Positions 49,622 through 58,194 of a stretch of 64,000 nucleotides of DNA are shown here, one piece after another. Every line of letters starts with the position of its first letter. The first letter of the stretch is position 1. Both the position numbers and the translations under genes were made by a program. Source of the stretch: Streptomyces phaeolivaceus (GTDB taxonomy: Bacteria > Actinomycetota > Actinomycetes > Streptomycetales > Streptomycetaceae); assembly GCF_009184865.1 (NCBI RefSeq), contig NZ_CP045096.1, positions 1,984,001 to 2,048,000 of the forward strand, given 5' to 3'. The notes below the pieces were generated by a model. The model did no database searches. It was not told the DNA's origin and saw only the letters and a program-made list of their open reading frames with translations.

Positions 49622-51445
49622 TTGCCGAGCAAGAGAACCGCGCGCATCGGCGCGCTGACCGTCGCCACCATCTGCTCCACGGTGTCCGCCGTGGTCCTGA
49701 CCTCGCCCGCCGAGGCGGAGTCGATACGTATCCACGACATCCAGGGCACCACCCGGACGTCCCCGCTCGTCGGTCAGCAGGTGACCGGCGTGGAGGGCAT
49801 CGTCACGGGCGTGCGCACCTACGGTTCGCGCGGCTTCTGGATCCAGGACACGCGGGCCGACGCCGACCCGGCCACGAGCGAGGGCGTGTTCGTCTTCACC
49901 AGCTCCCGGCCGACGGTCGCGGTGGGCGACGCGGTGACGGTGTCGGGCACGGTCGGCGAGTTCGTGCCGGGCGGCACTTCGTCCGGAAACCAGTCCGTGA
50001 CGCAGATCACCCGCCCGACGATCACGGTGGTCTCCTCGGGCAACGCCGTCCCGGCCGCGACCGTCATCGACACCAAGTCCGTGCCGAAGAAGTACGCCCC
50101 GGCGGGCGACCCCGCCGCCGCCGGCTCGGTCAACGGCCTCACGCTCGCCCCGGCCGAGTACGCCCTGGACCACTACGAGTCCCTGGAGGGCATGAACGTC
50201 CAGGTCTCCGACACCCGGGTGGTCGGCGCGACCGACCCGTTCACCGAGCTGTGGGTCACGGTCAAGCCCCGGGAGAACGACAACCGCCGCGGTGGCACGG
50301 TGTACGACTCGTACTCCTCGCAGAACACCGGCCGGCTCCAGATCCAGTCGCTCGGCGCGGTCGCAGACTTCCCGAAGGCGAACGTCGGCGACACCCTGAA
50401 GGGCACTACGGCCGGCCCGCTGGACTACAACCAGTTCGGCGGCTACACGCTCGTCGCCAACCAGCTGGGCACCCTGAAGCAGGGCGGCCTGGAGCGCGAG
50501 ACCACCGTCAAGCAGGCGCGCGGCGAGCTGGCGGTGGCGACGTACAACGTGGAGAACCTGGACCCCTCGGACGCCAGTTTCGCGGACCACGCCGCCGCCA
50601 TCACGCACCACCTGCGGTCGCCCGACATCGTGGCCCTGGAGGAGATCCAGGACAACAACGGTGCCACCAACGACGGTACGGTCGCCGCCGACCGGACGGT
50701 GACGAAGCTGGTCGACGCGATCAAGGCGGCGGGCGGCCCGGCGTACGAGTGGCGGTCCATCGACCCGGTGAACCTCGCGGACGGCGGTGAGCCCGGCGGC
50801 AACATCCGCCAGGTCTTCCTGTTCAACCCCGAGCGGGTCTCCTTCACCGACCGCGCGGGCGGCGACGCCACGACGGCCGTCGGCGTGACGCAGGAGGACG
50901 GCGAGGCACGGCTGACGGTCTCCCCCGGCCGGGTCGACCCGGCGAACGCCGCCTGGACGAACAGCCGCAAGCCGCTCGCCGGCGAGTTCTCCTTCCAGGG
51001 CAAGACCGTCTTCGTGATCGCGAACCACTTCGCGTCCAAGGGCGGCGACCAGGCGCTGCACTCGGAGTTCCAGCCGCCGAAGCGCTCCTCGGAGACCCAG
51101 CGTCACCTTCAGGCGACCGTCGTGAACACCTTCGTCAAGCAGATCCTGGCGAAGGACAAGAAGGCGGCCGTCATCGCCCTCGGCGACATCAACGACTTCG
51201 AGTTCTCCGAGACCACCGAGCTGCTGGAGGACGGCGGCGCCCTGTGGTCGGCGGTCAAGTCGCTGCCGAAGTACGAGCGTTACTCGTACGTCTTCCAGGG
51301 CAACACCCAGGTCCTCGACCAGATCCTGGTCAGCCGGTCGGTCCGGCGCGCCGACGGGTTCGAGTACGACAGCGTGCACACGAACTCGGAGTTCAACGAC
51401 CAGATCAGCGACCACGACCCGCAGGTGCTGCGCTTCGAGCCGTAA
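49622..51445 (+). CDS. Secreted endonuclease/exonuclease/phosphatase-family protein
   Basis: A 607-residue exported nuclease of the ExeM/NucH type. The signal peptide begins LPSKRTARIGALTVATIC and ends near PAEA (about 31). An N-terminal OB-like domain (IRIHDIQGTTRTSPLVGQQVTGVEGIVTGV) precedes the EEP domain, whose motifs are LAVATYNVENLDP, IVALEEIQDN, FVIANHFASKGGD, VIALGDINDFEFSET and ISDHDPQVL. It should degrade extracellular DNA or RNA. The TTG start with GGAGGGA 7 bases upstream is preferred over an upstream frame without signal-peptide character. Confidence 0.87.
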   Translation: MPSKRTARIGALTVATICSTVSAVVLTSPAEAESIRIHDIQGTTRTSPLVGQQVTGVEGIVTGVRTYGSRGFWIQDTRADADPATSEGVFVFTSSRPTVAVGDAVTVSGTVGEFVPGGTSSGNQSVTQITRPTITVVSSGNAVPAATVIDTKSVPKKYAPAGDPAAAGSVNGLTLAPAEYALDHYESLEGMNVQVSDTRVVGATDPFTELWVTVKPRENDNRRGGTVYDSYSSQNTGRLQIQSLGAVADFPKANVGDTLKGTTAGPLDYNQFGGYTLVANQLGTLKQGGLERETTVKQARGELAVATYNVENLDPSDASFADHAAAITHHLRSPDIVALEEIQDNNGATNDGTVAADRTVTKLVDAIKAAGGPAYEWRSIDPVNLADGGEPGGNIRQVFLFNPERVSFTDRAGGDATTAVGVTQEDGEARLTVSPGRVDPANAAWTNSRKPLAGEFSFQGKTVFVIANHFASKGGDQALHSEFQPPKRSSETQRHLQATVVNTFVKQILAKDKKAAVIALGDINDFEFSETTELLEDGGALWSAVKSLPKYERYSYVFQGNTQVLDQILVSRSVRRADGFEYDSVHTNSEFNDQISDHDPQVLRFEP

Positions 51446-51472
51446 CACCCCCGACGCCGTCGGCGGTGGTTC

Positions 51473-51955
51473 TCAGGGCTGGCTGAACACACCGTTCAGC
51501 CAGCCCTGCCACGCGTTCTCGTCCGCCTCGGCGTCGGCGCCGGGCGCGAAGTCGTGGACGCTCATGCCGACGCGGTAGCCCCAGTGGTTGCGGCCGAAGA
51601 AGCGGATGAGGGCGTCGTCGGTGCGCAGGCCGATGAAGTACGGGTTGCGGTAGTCGACGACGGCGTCGAGGAGTTGCCCGTCGGGCCCCTCGACCCGGGC
51701 CCGAGCCCCTTCCGCGGTGTCGTCGGCGAGGCCGAGCGCCCGCCCGACGACGGTGAGCGCGTCGGCGCCCCCGGCCGTCTCGGGCCCGTCGAAGGTGGCG
51801 AACGCGGTGATCGTACGGCCCGCGAAGCGCGTCAGATACTGGCGCAGGGTGTGCAGAGAGAACTCGGTGTGCTTGGCGGCGCCGTCGTACTGGTTGTCCC
51901 AGAAGCACGGGGCAGGAAAGGCGGTGCCGGGCCCAGTCGGCGGCTCGGGGCTCAG
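51473..51955 (-). CDS. Hypothetical protein without a canonical start
   Basis: About 160 codons with good coding character, including FWDNQYDGAAKHTEFSLHTLRQYL, AVVDYRNPYFIGLRTDD and NHWGYRVGMSVHDFAPGADA. There is no ATG, GTG or TTG near the point where coding character begins. A CTG at 51955 overlaps the stop of the upstream ABM gene and is the best guess. It may be a C-terminal remnant, or a gene joined to its neighbour by an unrecognised frameshift. I do not know the family. Confidence 0.5.
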   Translation of the reverse strand: MSPEPPTGPGTAFPAPCFWDNQYDGAAKHTEFSLHTLRQYLTRFAGRTITAFATFDGPETAGGADALTVVGRALGLADDTAEGARARVEGPDGQLLDAVVDYRNPYFIGLRTDDALIRFFGRNHWGYRVGMSVHDFAPGADAEADENAWQGWLNGVFSQP

Positions 51956-52680
51956 TCGGGGACGAGGCCGAGGGCGTACTCGTACCGCTTGACCGTGCTG
52001 CTCCTGAGGCCGGGCCAGTTCTGGACGCGCTCCCAGAGCGGCGAGGTCGAGCCGATGCCGTCGCCGGGTGCGGCGAGGGCGTCGATGTGGTCCTGGGCGG
52101 TCTCCCACTCGGCGTAGTTGAGGACGCGGGTGCCGCCGGTGCCGAGGTGGAAGTGGGCGGAGATACCGCCGGGATGCGGGGTCGGCTCGGCGGCGAGCGC
52201 CTCCTCGACGGCGTCCACCCAGGCGCGCTGCCGTGCCGGGTCCGGCCCGTCGAACTCGATGTCGACGATCACGACACACCCGGGCACGCGTACGGCACGG
52301 CTGCCGTCGCCCACCGTGCGGCTCGTGAGCCTCGTGAGGCTGCGGTACCGCCGATAGCGCCCGATCCACACCCGCTCGATCCCGGGCACTGCGGTGTCGA
52401 TGGCGTCGTTGCGCTCCTGCCGACGCGTCTTGACGAAGGCCTCGTAGGACTGCTCGTCGGCCCACTGCGCGTAGTGCAGCAGACCGGAACCGTCCTCGGC
52501 GGCGTAGACGAAATACCCCGACAGCCCGTCCGTGGGCCACGGCCGCCGCTCCCAGGTGTCGGCGATGGCGTCGACGGTCCGCCGCTGCCGCTCGGGGGTG
52601 CCCACCTCCCAGGCGCTGAAGAAGGGCGCCCCGACACCGGGGCGATCGAGGACGGGGTGGGTGTCCGTACGACGGGTCAT
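51952..52680 (-). CDS. Tandem ABM-domain monooxygenase-like protein
   Basis: A 242-residue protein with two ferredoxin-like ABM repeats. The first is around GAPFFSAWEVGTPERQ...DGLSGYFVYAAEDGSGLLHYAQW and the second around CVVIVDIEFDGPDPARQ...GGISAHFHLGTGGTRVLNYAEW. Such proteins resemble antibiotic-biosynthesis monooxygenases or heme-degrading enzymes, but no cluster context points to either. The ATG at 52680 gives MTRRTDTHPVLDRP. Confidence 0.8.
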   Translation of the reverse strand: MTRRTDTHPVLDRPGVGAPFFSAWEVGTPERQRRTVDAIADTWERRPWPTDGLSGYFVYAAEDGSGLLHYAQWADEQSYEAFVKTRRQERNDAIDTAVPGIERVWIGRYRRYRSLTRLTSRTVGDGSRAVRVPGCVVIVDIEFDGPDPARQRAWVDAVEEALAAEPTPHPGGISAHFHLGTGGTRVLNYAEWETAQDHIDALAAPGDGIGSTSPLWERVQNWPGLRSSTVKRYEYALGLVPD

Positions 52681-52810
52681 GCCGCTCTCCCATGATCGGT
52701 ACGCGAGGTGCGTGCACCGACCACCCTTCAACCTCGACCGAGGTTCAGGTCAAGAAGGGCCGGGCGGGTGGGACGGGCGGGAGGCGTCCCGTGCGGGGCG
52801 CAGGCGTCCC

Positions 52811-52949
52811 AGGGCCTGTCGTCAAGTTCCCGTCGTCGCCCGAAGGGCGGCCCCGCGGCGTCGTGGGGGTACCTCCCGGTCGAGCGAAGCCGAGAGTGGG
52901 GGAGCGTGCCGGGCGTCGTGGGGCAGACGGGAATGTGACGACAGGCCCT
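52811..52949. mobile_element. MITE-like element with perfect terminal inverted repeats
   Basis: A 139-base non-coding element. It starts AGGGCCTGTCGTCA-ag-TTCCCGTC and ends with the complement, so both 24-base ends match apart from 2 central bases. The interior contains CTCCCGGTCGAGCGAAGCC. A truncated copy lies at 31255-31372 and a single end at 8938-8961. It has no coding capacity, so it must rely on a transposase elsewhere. No target duplication was evident. Confidence 0.75.
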
Positions 52950-52951
52950 AG

Positions 52952-53197
52952 CTAGTGGTAGTGGCGCCAGACCAGTACCCCGGCCGTGGCCGCCACGGCG
53001 ACGCCCGCGCCGCCGATGACGGCCTCGCGGGGCACCCGTTCCCACGCCGAGTGCATCCTCGCCTTCACGTCGGCCTTGGCGGCCAGTTCCTCGACGGTGT
53101 CGCCGAGCTGGGCGCGGGTCGCCTCGATCTGCCGCCGGAGTTCGTCGGGGCCCTTGGCGCCCACGGAACCGTTCGTCCTGCCGGATGCGTGCGTCAT
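52952..53197 (-). CDS. DUF3618 membrane-anchored protein
   Basis: An 81-residue protein. GPDELRRQIEATRAQLGDTVEELAAKADVKARM is the DUF3618 signature, followed by one membrane segment (about 61-77). Such proteins are usually coupled to holin-like proteins, as here, where the ATG overlaps the upstream stop by 4 bases. Function is unknown. Its stop is 3 bases from a MITE. Confidence 0.85.
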   Translation of the reverse strand: MTHASGRTNGSVGAKGPDELRRQIEATRAQLGDTVEELAAKADVKARMHSAWERVPREAVIGGAGVAVAATAGVLVWRHYH

Positions 53198-53658
53198 CGC
53201 CGGACCCTTCCCTTGATCTCGTCCATGTCCGCCTTGACGCCGCGCAGCGCCTGCTCCGGCCTGGGCGGGGTCGCCCGCCGCAGCTGCGCGCGCCCCACCG
53301 CCGCCAGCACCGCCGCGATGACGAACAGCACGGCCATCACGATGAGCGCGGCGGCCCACACGTCCAGCACCAGGGAGAGTGCCGCGACGCCGGCCCCGGC
53401 GAGGGTCATGAACCCCACGTAGGCGACCGCGCCGGCCGCCCCCAGGAGCCCCCCGCCACGCCCCGCGCGCCGCCCCTTCTCGGCCAGCTCCTCCTTCGCG
53501 AGGGCGACCTCCTGTCGTACGAGCAGGGAGAGCTGTTCGGTGGCCTGCCCGACCAGCTCGCCCACGGAGTGGTGGTCGTGTTCGCCCGCCGCCGGGCGCG
53601 CGGACCGCACGGACCGCGCGAATCGCGTGGGCCTGGACTCGGTGGTACCGGTCGCCAT
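53194..53658 (-). CDS. Phage-holin-superfamily membrane protein
   Basis: A 154-residue protein of the actinobacterial holin-3-like family (Phage_holin_3_6). It has SVGELVGQATEQLSLLVRQEVALAKEELAEKGRRAGRGGGLLGAAG, then two membrane segments (about 70-90 and 98-122). No lysin or phage genes are nearby, and these chromosomal pairs with DUF3618 proteins are common in streptomycetes, so a phage origin is not implied. The start was chosen at MATGTTES. Confidence 0.85.
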   Translation of the reverse strand: MATGTTESRPTRFARSVRSARPAAGEHDHHSVGELVGQATEQLSLLVRQEVALAKEELAEKGRRAGRGGGLLGAAGAVAYVGFMTLAGAGVAALSLVLDVWAAALIVMAVLFVIAAVLAAVGRAQLRRATPPRPEQALRGVKADMDEIKGRVRR

Positions 53659-53764
53659 GTCCCGCCTCCTGACCTGTTCCTCACCTGTTCGGGAGGCCCG
53701 AGTACCCGGCCCGGCCCGCACTACCCCCCTCCGACGAACCGACCCCGTCCGTGTAGCAGACGCA

Positions 53765-53792
53765 CCACTTATCTCGTAGAAGAATTAAGTGG
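53765..53792. promoter_or_regulatory. Inverted repeat upstream of dapA
   Basis: CCACTTA-N14-TAAGTGG is a perfect inverted repeat in the promoter region, ending 32 bases upstream of the dapA start. It may be an operator; no candidate regulator is next to it. Confidence 0.4.
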
Positions 53793-53824
53793 AGCTTCAC
53801 GATGATCGGGCCGACGATACCCTC

Positions 53825-54733
53825 ATGACCCTCACCCACCGCACCCACCGGCCCACCCCCTTCGGTCGCGCGCTCTGCGCGATGATCACGCCCTTCACCG
53901 CGTCCGGCGCGCTCGACCTCGACGGAGCGCAGCGGCTGGCCGACCGGCTGGTGGCCGAGGGGTGCGACGGGCTGGTGCTGTCCGGTACGACGGGTGAGTC
54001 GCCGACGACGACGGACACGGAGAAGGCGGAGCTGATCCGCGCGGTGCGCGCGGCGGTCGGCCACCGGGCGGTGGTCGTGGCCGGGGTGGGCACCGCCGAC
54101 ACCCGCCACACCGTGGAGCTGGCGCTGGCGGCCGAGAAGGCGGGCGCGGACGGTCTGCTGGCGGTCACGCCGTACTACAGCAGGCCCCCGCAGGACGCCG
54201 TCGAGGCCCACTTCCGCGCACTCGCCGACGCCTCGGGGCTGCCCGTGGCCCTGTACGACATCCCCGGCCGGACCGGCACCCGCATAGAACCGGAGACCAT
54301 GATCCGGCTGGCGGCCCACCCCCGGATCGTGGCGGTGAAGGACTGCGCGTACGACCTCCTCGGCACCCAGAAGGTGCTGGCCGGGACGGAGTTGGCGTAC
54401 TACACGGGCTGCGACGAGTACGTCCTCGCGCTGTACGCGATCGGCGGGTCGGGGTACATCGGCACGGTCGCGAACGCGGCGCCCCGCGCCTTCCGGGCCG
54501 TCGTCGACGCGTTCGACGCGGGCGACACCGCCGAGGCGGCCCGCCTCCAGCGCCGGACGATCCCGCTCACCGAGCTGATGATGTCCTCGGGCCTGCCCGG
54601 TTCCGTCACGGCGAAGGCCCTCCTGGGGCGGCTCGGCCTGCCCGGCGGCCCGGTCCGGGCACCGCTGCGGCCCGCCGGTCAGGAGGTGACCGACGGGCTG
54701 CTGGCGGCGCACGAGGAACTGGTCACCGCCTGA
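53825..54733 (+). CDS. dapA: 4-hydroxy-tetrahydrodipicolinate synthase
   Basis: A 302-residue DapA. The active site is complete: T55 and T56 in SGTTGESPT, Y144 in VALYDIPGRTG, R149 and Schiff-base K172 in VAVKDCAYD, with PYYSRP at 116-121. It condenses pyruvate and aspartate semialdehyde in lysine/diaminopimelate synthesis. The DapD gene at 57051-58040 belongs to the same pathway though not the same operon. It stands alone on the plus strand. Confidence 0.87.
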   Translation: MTLTHRTHRPTPFGRALCAMITPFTASGALDLDGAQRLADRLVAEGCDGLVLSGTTGESPTTTDTEKAELIRAVRAAVGHRAVVVAGVGTADTRHTVELALAAEKAGADGLLAVTPYYSRPPQDAVEAHFRALADASGLPVALYDIPGRTGTRIEPETMIRLAAHPRIVAVKDCAYDLLGTQKVLAGTELAYYTGCDEYVLALYAIGGSGYIGTVANAAPRAFRAVVDAFDAGDTAEAARLQRRTIPLTELMMSSGLPGSVTAKALLGRLGLPGGPVRAPLRPAGQEVTDGLLAAHEELVTA

Positions 54734-54755
54734 GAGGGGCGGTCGGCTGGCCCGG

Positions 54756-55991
54756 TCAGCGGGTGGCGAAGACCGCGTTCCAGCGCCCGGGGGCCCCGTC
54801 GTTGCCCTTGCGGACGCCGCTGAGCGGGATCGTCCTGTCGCTGCCGACGGTGACGAGCACCAGGCGGTTGCGGAACTCGTTGTCGCCTGCCTTGATGTCC
54901 CAGGCGACGAGCCGCTCGTCGTCGGCCCAGGCGAGCAGTTGCTGTCCGGGGATCTTGTGGAGCCGCTTGCCGGTGCGGGGGTCGAGGATCTCGGAGGCGG
55001 TGGTCTTGGCGCCGCCCGCGAAATCACCGGCCGCGAGCTTGCCGTTGGGAGAGAGCCGCGCCTGCACCCACGAGTTCAGGTACTTCTCGTCGGCCGGCTT
55101 GTCGACCTTGTCGCCCTTCAGGTCGTAGTACTGGTCGTACGGTTCCGTGCTCAGCCCGGAGCGGACCAGCTTGCCGTCGCCGCTGAAGGAGAAGTCCTGA
55201 CGGGAGTTGACGACGCCCATCTGGTTCTCCGGGTCCTCCACGGGAAGCTCGGTCCACTCGGTCCCGCCGGAGTCGACGTCGACGATGTAGAAGCCGGTCC
55301 GGTACGACTTGGACCACTCCGGCATGAAGTCGTTCTTCTTGCCGTCACCGTCGAGGTCGTTGCCCGCCCTGGTCAGCAGATCGGGGTTCTTGCCGTAGGT
55401 GGTGGCGACGATCCTGGTGCCGTCGGACGAGAACTCCACGCTCGCCACGCCCCGGTCCACCGGGATCCAGCGCTCGACCTCGCCGGTGAGCAGGTCGAGC
55501 AGCCCGATCCGCTTGGCGGGCAGGTCCTTCTCCAGGACAGCGGCGGTGCGCATGCCGGGGGCGACCGCGACCATGGACCAGCGGGAATCCGGGACGTACT
55601 TGCCGGTCTCCTGGTCGAGGATCGAGTAGGAACGCTGCCCGACGGCCGTGTCCTTCTTCTTGGTGATCACCGTGTCCCAGGTGTAGTACGCGGCCAGCGC
55701 CACATCCCCCGCCGCGATCAGGTCACGCGGCGGCGACTGGTCGGGGTGGGCGATGATGTCGCTCTTGTTCATCTCGGTGGCGAGCCGTACCTGTTCCTTG
55801 CCGGAGTCCAGCAACGGCACGGCCACCGCGACGGCGACCACGGCGGCGGTGGCCGCGGCGCCGGTCGCGAGCCTGCGGGTCCGGCGGCGGCGCCGGACGG
55901 TCAGCACCCGCGCGGCGAAGTCCGCCGCCAGGGGCGGCTGTTCGGCGGCCTGCTCCCGCAGGGAGTCACGCACCAGTTCGTCGACGTTCAC
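54756..55991 (-). CDS. Membrane-anchored beta-propeller protein coupled to sigma factor
   Basis: A 411-residue protein. The N-terminus (MNVDELVRDSLREQAAEQPP) is cytoplasmic, a membrane segment follows at about 42-60, and the rest is an extracytoplasmic WD40-like or propeller region with VASVEFSSDGTRIVATTYG, QDFSFSGDGKLVRSG and QARLSPNGKLAAGDF repeats. The ATG overlaps the stop of the preceding sigma gene by 4 bases. It is probably a sensor or restraint for that sigma factor; no known anti-sigma motif is visible. Confidence 0.75.
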   Translation of the reverse strand: MNVDELVRDSLREQAAEQPPLAADFAARVLTVRRRRRTRRLATGAAATAAVVAVAVAVPLLDSGKEQVRLATEMNKSDIIAHPDQSPPRDLIAAGDVALAAYYTWDTVITKKKDTAVGQRSYSILDQETGKYVPDSRWSMVAVAPGMRTAAVLEKDLPAKRIGLLDLLTGEVERWIPVDRGVASVEFSSDGTRIVATTYGKNPDLLTRAGNDLDGDGKKNDFMPEWSKSYRTGFYIVDVDSGGTEWTELPVEDPENQMGVVNSRQDFSFSGDGKLVRSGLSTEPYDQYYDLKGDKVDKPADEKYLNSWVQARLSPNGKLAAGDFAGGAKTTASEILDPRTGKRLHKIPGQQLLAWADDERLVAWDIKAGDNEFRNRLVLVTVGSDRTIPLSGVRKGNDGAPGRWNAVFATR

Positions 55992-56545
55992 GGACGCACC
56001 TCCACGGGCGAGAAGTCACGGGACGGCTCCTGCTCGGCCACGGCGGGACCGAGCGCGGCCAACTCGGGCGCGAGTGCGCGCAGTCGGGCGAGCGAGCGGT
56101 GGGTCGTGGACCGTACGGTCCCGACGGAGCACCCGAGGATCCGGGCCACCTCGCCCTCGGGCAGATCCTCGAAGTAGCGCAGCACGAGCACGGTCCGCTG
56201 CCGGGCGGTGAGCCGGGCCAGCGCCCCGCGCATCACGAGCCGCAGCTCCACCCCGGCGGCCCCGTCCGCGTCACCGGCGCTCTCGGGCGGTTCGGCGACG
56301 GTCAGTTCGCGGCGCCGCCACTTCAGCCGCCACCGGCTGACCTGCTGCCGGTAGAGGATCCGCCGTACGTACGCCTCGGGCTCGTCGATGCGCTGCCAGC
56401 GCCCGGCGGCCTTGATCAGCGCGTTCTGCAGCAGATCCTCGGCGGCGTGCCGGTCGCCGCCGCTCAGCAGCACGGCCGTCCTCAGCAGCGCCGACGACCG
56501 CCCGGCCACGAATTCCCGGAAACTCTCCTGCCCCGCGGCATCCAT
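55988..56545 (-). CDS. SigE-family (ECF) RNA polymerase sigma factor
   Basis: A 185-residue sigma factor. Region 2 is ALLRTAVLLSGGDRHAAEDLLQNALIKAAGRW and region 4 is RTVLVLRYFEDLPEGEVARILGCSVGTVRST. The ATG at 56545 follows AGAAGG by about 6 bases. It is translationally coupled to the membrane propeller protein downstream, the same layout as at 5093-6576. Confidence 0.87.
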   Translation of the reverse strand: MDAAGQESFREFVAGRSSALLRTAVLLSGGDRHAAEDLLQNALIKAAGRWQRIDEPEAYVRRILYRQQVSRWRLKWRRRELTVAEPPESAGDADGAAGVELRLVMRGALARLTARQRTVLVLRYFEDLPEGEVARILGCSVGTVRSTTHRSLARLRALAPELAALGPAVAEQEPSRDFSPVEVRP

Positions 56546-56652
56546 CGTCACCTTCTCTTCTCCGGCGGGCCCCGTGTCCCGCCCCTGTGCCCCTTGTGAC
56601 GCGCGGACCGGCCCACGGCTATGCCACCGCGTCGGAAAAGGTCCGGACAACG

Positions 56653-56693
56653 CTCGGGGCCCGCACGCGCGTGAAGCGCGTGCGGGCCCCGAG
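56653..56693 (-). terminator. Strong terminator hairpin
   Basis: An 18-base perfect stem (CTCGGGGCCCGCACGCGC and complement) with a 5-base GTGAA loop lies 19 bases past the stop of the small secreted protein gene. Confidence 0.8.
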
Positions 56694-56711
56694 CCTGCCA
56701 CCCGGTGGAGA

Positions 56712-56936
56712 TCAGCCCCAGCGGTATCCGTCACCGAACAGCAGGGTGTGCTCCAGTACGTCCTCCATCGGGTCGTCGACCTGGCCGACGTTGATCAGCC
56801 CGATCCGGGGACCGTTGTGCGAGGCCCTGTTGGTCTCGTCGGCGTGCGCGGCTCCGGCCTGCATCCCGCACAGCAGCACCGTGGCCAGCCCTGCCATGAC
56901 CACTCGTGCCACGGTCCTCGCCCGGTCGTTCCTCAT
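56712..56936 (-). CDS. Small secreted protein
   Basis: A 74-residue precursor. A signal peptide (about 1-30, RTVARVVMAGLATVLLCG ending AGAAHA) is followed by a 40-residue mature peptide DETNRASHNGPRIGLINVGQVDDP... ending LLFGDGYRWG. I believe similar short secreted proteins occur in other streptomycetes but know no function. An ATG five codons upstream is an alternative start. It is followed by a strong terminator, supporting its being a single-gene transcript. Confidence 0.7.
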   Translation of the reverse strand: MRNDRARTVARVVMAGLATVLLCGMQAGAAHADETNRASHNGPRIGLINVGQVDDPMEDVLEHTLLFGDGYRWG

Positions 56937-57050
56937 CCCTCGGCCCCTCATCTCGTCGGCTCGGCTTCTGATCGGACCCTGTGTCCACCCGTTCATCTGC
57001 CTGGACCACACGAAGGTCACGAAGATCAACCCGTACGAGACGCCGCGAGG

Positions 57051-58040
57051 TCAGTTGTGGCTGTGCAGGACCTCGTTCAGGCCGCCCCAGACCGCGTTGT
57101 TCGGGCGGGCCTCGACCGTGCCGGTGACCGAGTTGCGGCGGAAGAGGATGTTGGAGGCGCCGGAGAGTTCGCGGGCCTTGACGACCTGGCCGTCGGGCAT
57201 GGTGACCCGGGTGCCGGCGGTGACGTAGAGGCCGGCCTCGACGACGCACTCGTCGCCGAGCGCGATGCCGACGCCCGCCTCGGCGCCGATCAGGCAGCGC
57301 TCGCCGATGGAGATGATGACGTTGCCGCCGCCGGAGAGCGTGCCCATGGTGGAGGCGCCGCCGCCGATGTCCGAGCCGTCGCCGACGACGACACCGGCGG
57401 AGATCCGGCCCTCGACCATCGAGGTGCCGAGGGTGCCCGCGTTGAAGTTGACGAAGCCCTCGTGCATGACCGTGGTGCCCTCGGCGAGGTGCGCGCCGAG
57501 GCGGACCCGGTCGGCGTCGGCGATCCGGACGCCCTTGGGGGCCACGTAGTCCGTCATGCGCGGGAACTTGTCGAGGGAGGTCACCTGGAGGTGCAGGCCC
57601 TCGGCGCGGGCGTTGAGCCGCACCTTCTCGATGTCGTCGACGGCGACCGGGCCGAGCGAGGTCCAGGCGACGTTGGCGAGGAGGCCGAAGACGCCGTCCA
57701 GGCTCTGGCCGTGCGGCTTCACCAGACGGTGGGAGAGCAGGTGCAGGCGCAGATAGGCGTCGTGCGTGTCGATCGGCTTCTCGTCGAGCGAGGAGATGAC
57801 CGTGCGGACCGCGACGACCTCGACGCCCCGGCGCGCGTCCTGACCGATCGCGGCGGTCGCGCCGCCGCCGAGCAGCTCCGCGGCCCGCTCGGCGGTCAGC
57901 CGCTCGGTGCCGGAGGGGCCCGGCTCGGCCTTGAGTTCGGGCGCGGGGAACCAGGTGTCGAGAACGGTGCCGTCGGTGGCGATCGTGGCGAGGCCGGCGG
58001 CCACGGCGCCGGTGGTACGAGGAGCAGTCGTGTCGGTCAT
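57051..58040 (-). CDS. dapD: 2,3,4,5-tetrahydropyridine-2,6-dicarboxylate N-succinyltransferase
   Basis: A 329-residue actinobacterial-type DapD. The C-terminal left-handed beta-helix has hexapeptide repeats ([66 protein letters not shown]). It transfers a succinyl group in diaminopimelate and lysine biosynthesis. It is a monocistronic gene, with the small secreted protein gene following 114 bases downstream. Confidence 0.92.
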   Translation of the reverse strand: MTDTTAPRTTGAVAAGLATIATDGTVLDTWFPAPELKAEPGPSGTERLTAERAAELLGGGATAAIGQDARRGVEVVAVRTVISSLDEKPIDTHDAYLRLHLLSHRLVKPHGQSLDGVFGLLANVAWTSLGPVAVDDIEKVRLNARAEGLHLQVTSLDKFPRMTDYVAPKGVRIADADRVRLGAHLAEGTTVMHEGFVNFNAGTLGTSMVEGRISAGVVVGDGSDIGGGASTMGTLSGGGNVIISIGERCLIGAEAGVGIALGDECVVEAGLYVTAGTRVTMPDGQVVKARELSGASNILFRRNSVTGTVEARPNNAVWGGLNEVLHSHN

Positions 58041-58140
58041 GAGGGCAACCTAACCGCCCGGGACCGCTACGGGCCAACCCGCGCCACGGGCGTCTCAGGT
58101 GCCGGGCACGATACGGACATACGGTACGGAGGCCCGGCGC

Positions 58141-58177
58141 CGTGCGGCCCGGCCACCCCCGTGGGGCGGGCCGCACG
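58141..58177. terminator. Terminator hairpin
   Basis: An 11-base stem CGTGCGGCCCG with its complement and a 15-base loop lies downstream of the CU044_5270-like gene. Confidence 0.7.
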
Positions 58178-58194
58178 TCATCAGGGACCTGGGG

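Noticed and set aside
53194..53658. Prophage, because of the holin-like protein
   Set aside because: No capsid, lysin, integrase or portal genes nearby; this holin-like/DUF3618 pair is ordinary chromosomal content in streptomycetes.
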